Shown here: positions 7,354 to 14,876 of the stretch, piece after piece
Layout of the letters: every line of letters starts with the position of its first letter
Numbering within the stretch: position 1 is the first letter of the stretch
Source: JAEYZM01 sp943372195
GTDB lineage: Bacteria > Bacteroidota > Bacteroidia > Sphingobacteriales > Sphingobacteriaceae
Direction: 5' to 3'
Assembly: GCA_943372195.1 (NCBI GenBank)
Contig: CALRXS010000022.1
Coordinates: 1 to 22,096, forward strand
Length of the DNA stretch: 22,096 nt
Notes under the pieces: model-generated
Database searches by the model: none
What the model was told of the DNA's origin: nothing
Seen by the model: the letters and a program-made list of their open reading frames with translations, nothing else
Program-made: the position numbers and the translations under genes

Positions 7354-10300
7354 ATGGAATCTAAAAATGACGTTTTGTTTTTATTGAAACAACGCGACTC
7401 AGAGCTTGCTCTATTGCGGAGTATACAAGAATGTATAGTTCAAAAAAAAGATATTGATTCAATTTTTGAACTTGTCGGAAATAAAATCCAAGCAATATTT
7501 TCTTCAGAAATTGTGATGATTAACATGTTTGACATGTTAAATGAAGAAGAAGAAATCAAGTATGTAATTGAAAACAATATTCGACTTCAACCGATTAGAA
7601 GAAAAATTGATGCACTTCGAACTAAAATTATTGAAGAACGAACGACAATTTTAATTAATACTAATTTTATTGAAAATATTAATAAAATACAACAATCAGA
7701 AATTGTACCATTACCTAATTCAAAGCTCCCAAAATCAGCAATATACATTCCATTAAAAAGTGAAGAACATGTAAAAGGATATGTATCGTTACAATCCTTA
7801 GAGAAGGAAAATGCATTTAATGACGAAAATGTAGCATTTTTAAATTCAATCGTAAACAGTCTTAGTGTAGCATTAGAAAGTGCAATTCTATATGATGAAT
7901 CAAATAAACTTCTAGCTGAAACCAAACAAAGAAATGCTGAGTTAGGTATAATCAACTCTATTCAAGATGGACTTTCGAAAGAATTAAATCTACAAGCTAT
8001 ATATGATTTAATAGGTGATAAAATACAAGAAGTATTCGATGCACAAACTGTAATGATTGCTACATTTAATTACAGTAATAATACTGAGCATTTTAATTAT
8101 ATGATAGAGAAGGGTGAACGTTATTTCCCTGAAGACAGAAAATATGATAAGATGCGATCAACACTTATTGAAACTAAATCAGAACAAATTGTAAACAATA
8201 AAAAAGATGTAGAAAAATGGTTCGGTAAAGTAACTAAAGGTGTAGGCAATACATTAATGATGCAATCAGGAGTATTTGTTCCTCTGATGTTGGGTAATAC
8301 TGTTAAGGGATATATTACTTTGCAAAATATAGATCATGAATATGCATTTAGTGATTCAGATGTTTCATTATTAAAAATTCTTGCTAATAGTATGAGCGCT
8401 GCCATTGAAAACGCAAGATTATTTGATGAAACAAATCGATTATTAAAAGAAACCGAATCTAGAAATTCTGAATTAGCAGTAATTAATAGTGTACAACAGG
8501 GATTAGCACATGAACTAAATCTGCAATCAATATATGATTTAGTTGGAAATAAATTAATGAGTGTATTTAATGCACAAGTTGTAATTATTGGTGTATTAGA
8601 CTTAGAAAATAATATAGATGATATTAAATATGTAATTGAAAAGGGAGAGCGGTTTTATCCAGCGCCAAGACCATTAGATAAATGTAGAAAGCATATAGCA
8701 GAGAGTGGCGAAACTATGTTCTTCAATACATTAAAGGAAGTAGAAAATTGGTTCGGAATAAATAATGCAATTGAAGGTGATTCTATGAAATGTGGAATCT
8801 TTATGCCGCTTACTAATGGTACTAAAATTAATGGTTATATAAGTTTACAAAACGTAGATAAGGAAGAAGTATTTACCGAATCTGATGTTTCGTTGTTACA
8901 AACTCTTGCGAATAGTATGAGTGTATCAATTGAAAATGCAAGGTTATTTGATGAAACAAATAGATTATTAAAGGAGACAGAACAAAGAACAGCAGAGTTA
9001 GCTATTATTAATTCAGTACAAGAAGAACTTGCAAAAGAATTAGATACCAAAGGTATTTACGAACAAGTTGGAGAAAAAATTCGAGAGATTTTCAAAGCTG
9101 ATGTGGTAGATATAGTTACTTATGATAAATCAAAAAATTTAATATTTGATGCATATGCTTTTGAGAAAGGAGATAGAACATTATTAGGTGCAAGAGAGCC
9201 TGTCGGATTTAGAAAATATGTTATTGAAAATCCAGGTGTTTTATTAATTAATAAAGATAAAGAGTCTGCCAGCAAAAAATACAATAATAAAGTTTTAATA
9301 GGTGAAAGTTCAAAATCATTAGTATTTGTACCAATGATTGTTTCAGAGGAAGTTCGAGCAATAATAAGTGTACAAAATTTAGAATTTGAAAATGCCTTTT
9401 CTGAATCTGACATAAAGCTATTAACAACATTTGCAAATACGATGAGTGTCGCATTAGAAAATGCAAGATTGTTTGATGAGACTGTTCAGAAGACGGAGGA
9501 GTTAGCAATCATAAACTCATTACAAGAATCTTTAGCAAAAGAATTAGATGTCAAAGGTATATTTGAGTTAGCCGGCGATAAAGTATGTAATATTCTAAAC
9601 GCAAATTCATTTATAATTAGAACATTTGATTTAGATAATGACAGAGAAGTCATAGAATATGCTGTTGAAAATAATGAACGATTTTTTGTTGAACCCCAAC
9701 CAATAGCATGGGCCAATCGATTATTAATAGAAACTAAAAAAGATTTAATTATTAATGAAAACTATTTAGAGACATCATTTAAGTTTAATCCTAATGCAAT
9801 AATTCATGGTAAACATCCGAAGTCTGCCATTTTTATACCAATGATTATCGGCAATAATATTATTGGTTCAGTAAGCTTACAAAATGTTGATATGGAATTT
9901 GCATTTTCAGAATCTGATATTCGATTGATGAAAACTGTAGCAAATACAATGAGTGTAGCTATAGAAAATGCTCAATTATTTATTAAAACAAATTTATTGT
10001 TAGAAGAAACAGAACAAAAAAATGATGAGCTAGCTGTAATAAATAGTGTTCAAGATGGATTGGTAAGGGAAATGGATTTACAAGGTATTTACAAATTAGT
10101 AGGTGAAAGAATTTGTAATGTACTTAAATCAAATTCATTTGTAATTAGAACATTTGATCATGAAAACGCATTGGAAATATGGGAGTTTGCTGTAGAAAAC
10201 GGGGAACGATTACATGTGTCACCAAAAGAAATTATATGGGCAAATAAAATATTAATTGAAAACAAGCAACCCATTATTATAAATGAAAATTATGAAAGCT

Positions 10301-11832
10301 TTGCTCTAAAATACCAAAGAAAGAATACAATAATAGGACAATCACCCAAGTCGGTTATTTTCATTCCGATGATTGTAGGAGATACAGTAATGGGCTCAGT
10401 TAGTATACAAAATACAGAAAGAGAAAATGCGTATAACGAATCTGATATTAGATTATTAAATACTTTAACAAATAGTATGAGTGTTGCAATGGAAAATGCA
10501 ATGCTATTTAATGAAACCAATAGATTACTAGAAGAAACTAAGCAAAGAGCTGTAGAAATGGAAACAGTTAATCAGATCAGTAGTGCTATTGTTTCACAAT
10601 TAGAATTATCATCTCTAATTAAATTAGTTGGTGATCAAATGCAAGACACCTTTAAAGCGGATATTGTTTATGTTGCGATGCATGATAGTAAGAGTAACAT
10701 GTTGCATTTCCCTTATGTATATGGTGATAGCATTGAGTCAAGAACATTTGGAAGTAGCATAACTGAAAAAATAATATCTAGTAAGCAACCTATTTTGCTT
10801 AATGATGATATACAATCGTATTATGAAAAACTAAACATCATAAGAAAAGGTAAGTTAGCTCAATCATTAATAGCGGTACCTATAATGTCAAATCAAATAG
10901 CAATCGGTGTTATTAGCATTCAAAGCACACAAGTTGGTAAAAGCTTCAATCAAAATGATCAGAGGCTACTTAGTACAATAGCAGCAAACGTAGGTATAGC
11001 AATGCATAATGCAGAAGCATACTTAGATCTTCAAGAAGCTCTAACAAACTTAAAAGCAGTACAAGAACAATTAGTTCAACAAGAGAAGTTAGCCGGACTT
11101 GGTCAATTAGCGGCAGGTATTGCACACGAGATTAAAAACCCTTTGAATTTCGTTAACAATTTCTCTGAACTCAATGTAGAATTAATAGAAGAGATGAAAG
11201 ATGAAATTGATAAAGGGAATTTAGAAGAAGCCAAATCTATAGCCACAGATATTAAAGAAAATCAAGAAAAAATCGTACATCATGGGAAGCGTGCCGATGC
11301 TATAGTGAAAAGTATGCTTCAACATAGTCGAAGTAGCACAGGTACAAAAGAGGCTACTGATATAAACGCATTAACAGATGAATATATGCGATTAGCTTAT
11401 CATGGTTTAAGAGCAAAAGACAAAACTTTTAATGCAACTATGAATACCAATTTTGATGATTCAATAAAAAGCATCAATGTTATATCTCAAGATATTGGTA
11501 GAGTTATTTTAAATCTGATCACCAATTCATTTTATGCTATTGATGAAAAGAAAAAATTAATTGGTGGTAATTACATGCCCACACTTTCAGTTACAACAAG
11601 AAGAATAAATAGTAAGATTGAAATAGTGATATGGGACAATGGTAATGGAATTCCTAAAAAATTAATAGATAAAGTTTTTCAACCCTTTTTTACAACTAAA
11701 CCTACAGGTGAGGGTACTGGACTTGGCTTATCATTAAGTCACGATATCATAAAGGCTCATGGAGGAGAATTGAAAATAAATACAGTTGAAAATGAATTTA
11801 CTGAAATAATAATTTTATTACCTGAAATATAA
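7354..11832 (+). CDS. Soluble histidine kinase with seven tandem GAF domains
   Basis: The 1492-residue protein has no signal peptide or membrane segment, so it should act in the cytosol. Seven GAF units begin near residues 17, 196, 373, 548, 716, 892 and 1068, each opening with a variant of ELAVINSVQ...L..IY.LVG.K and closing with LANSMSVAIENARLF followed by a helical linker. Units are about 168-179 residues long. A coiled linker (LKAVQEQLVQQEKLAGLG) leads to the H-box GIAHEIKNPLNF with phospho-acceptor His1258, the N-box NLITNSFYAID near 1387, then DNGNGIP, the FFTTKP segment and GEGTGLGLSLSHDI. All kinase motifs look intact. The stand-alone receiver starts 5 bp after the stop and the receiver-cyclase follows, so these are probable phosphotransfer partners. 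What the GAF domains bind is unknown; no NKFDE-type cyclic-nucleotide signature was noticed. Confidence 0.9.
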   Translation: MESKNDVLFLLKQRDSELALLRSIQECIVQKKDIDSIFELVGNKIQAIFSSEIVMINMFDMLNEEEEIKYVIENNIRLQPIRRKIDALRTKIIEERTTILINTNFIENINKIQQSEIVPLPNSKLPKSAIYIPLKSEEHVKGYVSLQSLEKENAFNDENVAFLNSIVNSLSVALESAILYDESNKLLAETKQRNAELGIINSIQDGLSKELNLQAIYDLIGDKIQEVFDAQTVMIATFNYSNNTEHFNYMIEKGERYFPEDRKYDKMRSTLIETKSEQIVNNKKDVEKWFGKVTKGVGNTLMMQSGVFVPLMLGNTVKGYITLQNIDHEYAFSDSDVSLLKILANSMSAAIENARLFDETNRLLKETESRNSELAVINSVQQGLAHELNLQSIYDLVGNKLMSVFNAQVVIIGVLDLENNIDDIKYVIEKGERFYPAPRPLDKCRKHIAESGETMFFNTLKEVENWFGINNAIEGDSMKCGIFMPLTNGTKINGYISLQNVDKEEVFTESDVSLLQTLANSMSVSIENARLFDETNRLLKETEQRTAELAIINSVQEELAKELDTKGIYEQVGEKIREIFKADVVDIVTYDKSKNLIFDAYAFEKGDRTLLGAREPVGFRKYVIENPGVLLINKDKESASKKYNNKVLIGESSKSLVFVPMIVSEEVRAIISVQNLEFENAFSESDIKLLTTFANTMSVALENARLFDETVQKTEELAIINSLQESLAKELDVKGIFELAGDKVCNILNANSFIIRTFDLDNDREVIEYAVENNERFFVEPQPIAWANRLLIETKKDLIINENYLETSFKFNPNAIIHGKHPKSAIFIPMIIGNNIIGSVSLQNVDMEFAFSESDIRLMKTVANTMSVAIENAQLFIKTNLLLEETEQKNDELAVINSVQDGLVREMDLQGIYKLVGERICNVLKSNSFVIRTFDHENALEIWEFAVENGERLHVSPKEIIWANKILIENKQPIIINENYESFALKYQRKNTIIGQSPKSVIFIPMIVGDTVMGSVSIQNTERENAYNESDIRLLNTLTNSMSVAMENAMLFNETNRLLEETKQRAVEMETVNQISSAIVSQLELSSLIKLVGDQMQDTFKADIVYVAMHDSKSNMLHFPYVYGDSIESRTFGSSITEKIISSKQPILLNDDIQSYYEKLNIIRKGKLAQSLIAVPIMSNQIAIGVISIQSTQVGKSFNQNDQRLLSTIAANVGIAMHNAEAYLDLQEALTNLKAVQEQLVQQEKLAGLGQLAAGIAHEIKNPLNFVNNFSELNVELIEEMKDEIDKGNLEEAKSIATDIKENQEKIVHHGKRADAIVKSMLQHSRSSTGTKEATDINALTDEYMRLAYHGLRAKDKTFNATMNTNFDDSIKSINVISQDIGRVILNLITNSFYAIDEKKKLIGGNYMPTLSVTTRRINSKIEIVIWDNGNGIPKKLIDKVFQPFFTTKPTGEGTGLGLSLSHDIIKAHGGELKINTVENEFTEIIILLPEI

Positions 11833-11837
11833 TCTAT

Positions 11838-12215
11838 ATGAAAGTACTAGTTGTAGATGATGAAATTGATGTAAAGATTCTATTTGAACAAAAGTTTAGA
11901 AAAGAATTAAAAGAAAAAGTAATTGATCTTGTTTTTGCATTTTCTGCAGAAGAAGCATTACAATATTTACATCAACATAAACATGAGGTGGTATTGATAC
12001 TATCGGATGTAAATATGCCGGGAATGAGCGGACTAGAATTACTAAAATATTTAAAAGAAAGTTATACTAAACCACCTCCAGTTGTAATGATTATTACTGC
12101 TTATGGAGATGAAGAGAATTTTAACACAGCAATAAATTTAGGTGCAGATGGATTTCTTACAAAGCCATTAAATTTCAATGAACTTAAAGAAAAATTAATA
12201 AATCAAGCAATATGA
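11838..12215 (+). CDS. Stand-alone receiver (CheY-like) response regulator
   Basis: The product has 125 residues and is a receiver domain only. Acidic pair Asp7-Asp8, phospho-acceptor Asp57 in LILSDVNMPGMSG, switch Thr87 in MIITAYGD and Lys109 in FLTKPLNF are all present. It begins 5 bp after the kinase stop and its TGA overlaps the ATG of the next gene (ATGA at 12212-12215), so translation is probably coupled. With no output domain it may act as a phosphate shuttle or sink between the GAF kinase and the receiver-cyclase, or bind a partner directly. The two receivers are clearly related (both open with ILVVDDE/VLVVDDE and share the NMP and TAYGD/SAYGD region), which suggests a local duplication. 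Confidence 0.93.
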   Translation: MKVLVVDDEIDVKILFEQKFRKELKEKVIDLVFAFSAEEALQYLHQHKHEVVLILSDVNMPGMSGLELLKYLKESYTKPPPVVMIITAYGDEENFNTAINLGADGFLTKPLNFNELKEKLINQAI

Positions 12216-13252
12216 TAAAGATATTAGTAGTTGATGACGAAACTGATTTGGAGGTTTTAATTAAGCAAAAATTTAGACAAAAAATAAGAGAACATGAGTT
12301 TGAATTTGTTTTTGCAATAAATGGTAATGATGCTCTAAATAAGATTAATGAACATCCAGATATTCAGATCATACTTAGTGATATAAATATGCCTGAAATG
12401 GATGGCTTAACTTTATTAAGTAAACTTAATGAAATAAGGCCTTTAATTAAGTCAGTGATTATTTCAGCGTATGGTGATATGGAAAATATTAGAGCAGCTA
12501 TGAATAGAGGTGCTTTTGATTTTATTACTAAACCTATAAATTTTGACGACCTTTCAGTTACTTTCGATAAAACTATTTACTATGTAAATCAGATAAGGCA
12601 AACCATTGAAGCTATAAAGGAGAACAATATATTAAAAATGTATGTTGATGAAAATGTGTTGCAATTTATGAATAGTCGAGAATTTGAATCTTCATTTACA
12701 GCTAATGAAACATTAGATGCTACAGTTGCCTTTATTGATATTTGCAGTTTCACTACAATCAGCGAATCAGCAAGTCCTGATGAAGTTGTACAGCTACTCA
12801 ATAATTATTTCGAAGTTATTGTTAAAGAAATTACAAGTCATGGTGGTTATATAGATAAATTTATCGGAGACGCTATAATGGCAGTATTCAAAGATGATTA
12901 TCATTTAGATAGAGCCGTTGAAGCATGTTTATCTGTTCGACAAAATATTGATGCATTACCTGAAATAATAAACAGTGTTCAGTATAAACCAAAGGTTTCT
13001 ATCGGAATAAATAGCGGTGAAATGATCTGTGGGAATATTGGTTCTGCAACTCTAAGAAGATTAGATTATACAGTTATTGGTGATGTTGTTAATACAGCAC
13101 AGCGTTTACAAACTATAGCAACACCTGGTCAAATTGTAATAAATAAAAACGCATACGATAAAATAAAGGAATCTTTTAGCTGTGTGGAATTAGGGTCATT
13201 CAAGTTAAAAAATAAATTAAATGCTGAACTTATATATGAAGTGAAAGGCTAA
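12212..13252 (+). CDS. Receiver-adenylate cyclase (class III) response regulator
   Basis: Residues 1-118 are a receiver with Asp8, Asp9, phospho-acceptor Asp57, Ser85 and Lys107. A helical connector spans about 119-165. A class III cyclase domain follows with metal ligands Asp176 (AFIDICSFT) and Asp220 (FIGDAIMAVF), purine-specifying Lys216 and Asp285 (RRLDYTVIGD), and transition-state Asn294 and Arg298 (VVNTAQRL). The Lys/Asp pair predicts ATP as substrate and cAMP as product. As both half-sites are complete, a homodimer should be active. It is the last gene of the kinase-receiver-cyclase run, and its end lies in a large hairpin shared with the convergent USP gene. Phosphorylation by the GAF kinase is the likely control; this is inferred from gene order. 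Confidence 0.93.
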   Translation: MIKILVVDDETDLEVLIKQKFRQKIREHEFEFVFAINGNDALNKINEHPDIQIILSDINMPEMDGLTLLSKLNEIRPLIKSVIISAYGDMENIRAAMNRGAFDFITKPINFDDLSVTFDKTIYYVNQIRQTIEAIKENNILKMYVDENVLQFMNSREFESSFTANETLDATVAFIDICSFTTISESASPDEVVQLLNNYFEVIVKEITSHGGYIDKFIGDAIMAVFKDDYHLDRAVEACLSVRQNIDALPEIINSVQYKPKVSIGINSGEMICGNIGSATLRRLDYTVIGDVVNTAQRLQTIATPGQIVINKNAYDKIKESFSCVELGSFKLKNKLNAELIYEVKG

Positions 13253-13274
13253 ATATTTCCTTTCACTTCATATA
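13233..13274. terminator. 16-bp inverted repeat at the cyclase/USP convergent junction
   Basis: TATATGAAGTGAAAGG (13233-13248) and its exact complement (13259-13274) flank a 10-base loop. The repeat covers the last codons and stop of the cyclase gene and ends 8 bases before the USP stop at 13283. No U-tract follows on either strand. A bidirectional terminator or 3'-end stabiliser is likely by position. Confidence 0.55.
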
Positions 13275-13282
13275 AACAGAAA

Positions 13283-14155
13283 CTATGAGAATGAAATAAT
13301 TGATGACATGCTTTTTCCTGTATATAAGCTTTGTAAAGGATTTACACACATAACAGGTATTTGGTCATTATTATTTATAACAAATTCTTCTACAGGCCCC
13401 ATCACTAAATCTTTTAAATCTTTATCAACTGTAGTAAGAATAACAATTAAATCTGCTTCTGCATTTTTTGCAAATGAAATAAATTCTTTTTCAAAAGAAG
13501 CAGAATGTGATTGTGATTCAATTTCATATTTTACATTATGTTGATCGAATTGATTGACCATAAACGATATGTTGTTATTTACGTTTTTAACGCTTTCGTC
13601 ATCTTTAAAATACTGTTTGTATAAATATATTTTTGCATCAAACATTTTTGCAACATTGATACATTGTAGAGTTTTTTGTTTAGTCTCACTTTTGCTATCA
13701 ACTGGCACTACAATCTTTTTATAACTATCGTGAATAGGGCCTTTCTCTTGAACAATAATCAAAGGCACCTTACTGCTACCCACTACTTTAAGTGCCCTTG
13801 CTCCACTTATATGCTGAAGACCTCTTACACCATGTGTGCCTAATACAATTAATGAACATGATAATTCAGTTGCTTTTTCTCCAATGCTTTTGAAAATACT
13901 TCCTTCATTTATATTAAATGTTACCTCTACTCCATACTTAGATGAATATTTATCACAACGCATTTGCATATCGTTCTTTAAATCTTCAACAGTTTTATTG
14001 TGTTTTTTTAATTCAGATTGGGAATGATTATCTAATACATGAAATAGTATAACATTATCATTATTAATTTTTGCGATTGTACAGGCATGAGTAATTGCAC
14101 AATCAGCAACTGAAGTAAAGTCATCTGCAACTAATATGTTCTTCTTTGTTTCCAT
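13283..14155 (-). CDS. Tandem universal stress protein (second copy)
   Basis: The product has 290 residues in two UspA-like domains, about 1-143 and 144-290. Domain one opens with KKNILVADDFTSVADCAITHA and has the loop GTHGVRGLQHISGARALKVVG followed by PLIIVQEKG. The first G-2x-G is kept, but only eight residues separate it from the next Gly and the Ser/Thr is Ala, so canonical ATP binding is again doubtful. Domain two (YKKIVVPVDSKSETKQKT) lacks the loop. Similarity to the USP at 6460-7251 in both domains points to paralogy. Its ATG overlaps the stop of the HD-domain gene by one base (TAATG), so the pair is very likely an operon facing the cyclase gene. Confidence 0.87.
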   Translation of the reverse strand: METKKNILVADDFTSVADCAITHACTIAKINNDNVILFHVLDNHSQSELKKHNKTVEDLKNDMQMRCDKYSSKYGVEVTFNINEGSIFKSIGEKATELSCSLIVLGTHGVRGLQHISGARALKVVGSSKVPLIIVQEKGPIHDSYKKIVVPVDSKSETKQKTLQCINVAKMFDAKIYLYKQYFKDDESVKNVNNNISFMVNQFDQHNVKYEIESQSHSASFEKEFISFAKNAEADLIVILTTVDKDLKDLVMGPVEEFVINNNDQIPVMCVNPLQSLYTGKSMSSIISFS

Positions 14156-14739
14156 TATATTTGGTTTAGTTTTTGTTTAATTGTCTCTATGTGTTTTAAT
14201 TTCTTAGGGTTTCTATTTTTTATCGAATAATGAGTGAAATATGTATGACTCTCTAAAAATTTTATTTGTATTAAGTTCCAACTATTTTCATTTGTTACTA
14301 TATTAAAAGAAAATAATTCTTTATAAAGATTATTAGAAATCTCCCAGAAATCATCTCTTCCTAAATAATCTAAATCGGCATCGCATAATATTTTTTCTAA
14401 TTTTGTATTTGCAACTTGAGGCACCTTTGTAGCCATTATCATTTTACAAATTTCATCAATTTCATTTGCATTATAATCGTATTGAACAAGCATCTCTTTA
14501 GCAATATCACAGCTTTTTTCTTCATGATTTTGTAATTGATATATAAAGCCAGTATCATGAAACAAAGCAGCTGTTGCTATTTTTCTTTTTTCATTTTCAT
14601 CTATTTTTTCTTCATCAGCTATAATCATTGAAGCATTTATCACATCAATGGTATGCTCAAAACTATGATAAGTAAGCTTAGGTGATAACTCATTTCTTAA
14701 TCTGTTAAAAACTAATTGGCTTACCTGTTCAAGGTTCAT
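14155..14739 (-). CDS. HD-domain metal-dependent phosphohydrolase
   Basis: The 194-residue product is a compact single-domain HD protein. Visible metal-site motifs are YHSFEHT (His25/His29), AALFHDTG (His61-Asp62), NHEE (His72) and a late CDADLDYLG (119-127). This is the usual order H...HD...H...D of the superfamily, which hydrolyses phosphate esters such as nucleotides and cyclic nucleotides. The substrate cannot be read from sequence. No signal peptide is present, so it is cytosolic. It is translationally linked to the second USP and lies about 0.9 kb beyond the end of the adenylate cyclase gene. A role in removing a nucleotide signal made by that cyclase is an attractive but unproven idea. 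Confidence 0.85.
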   Translation of the reverse strand: MNLEQVSQLVFNRLRNELSPKLTYHSFEHTIDVINASMIIADEEKIDENEKRKIATAALFHDTGFIYQLQNHEEKSCDIAKEMLVQYDYNANEIDEICKMIMATKVPQVANTKLEKILCDADLDYLGRDDFWEISNNLYKELFSFNIVTNENSWNLIQIKFLESHTYFTHYSIKNRNPKKLKHIETIKQKLNQI

Positions 14740-14876
14740 TTTACTAATCCTTTAAAATTGTATATGCAATATAAATAATTATCTCATTATTATGAATATT
14801 CGCTTTTTTCATGATTTGATGAAATTCAAATATTCTAAATTATTGTATATTAGCCATGTAATTACCCACAACAACA

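Noticed and set aside
7587..10520. Several minus-strand open frames of 70-122 codons within the GAF kinase gene
   Set aside because: They recur at equivalent places in the GAF repeats and are Ser/Leu/Asn-rich shadows of the repeated coding strand.
7402..10554. Possible mobile or satellite repeat array, since similar DNA recurs about every 528 bp
   Set aside because: The period matches GAF domain units in one continuous reading frame, so it is an internal protein repeat.
7402..11050. Cyclic-nucleotide-binding GAF domains (feedback by cAMP)
   Set aside because: I saw no NKFDE-type signature in any unit, so this stays a test idea and not a claim.
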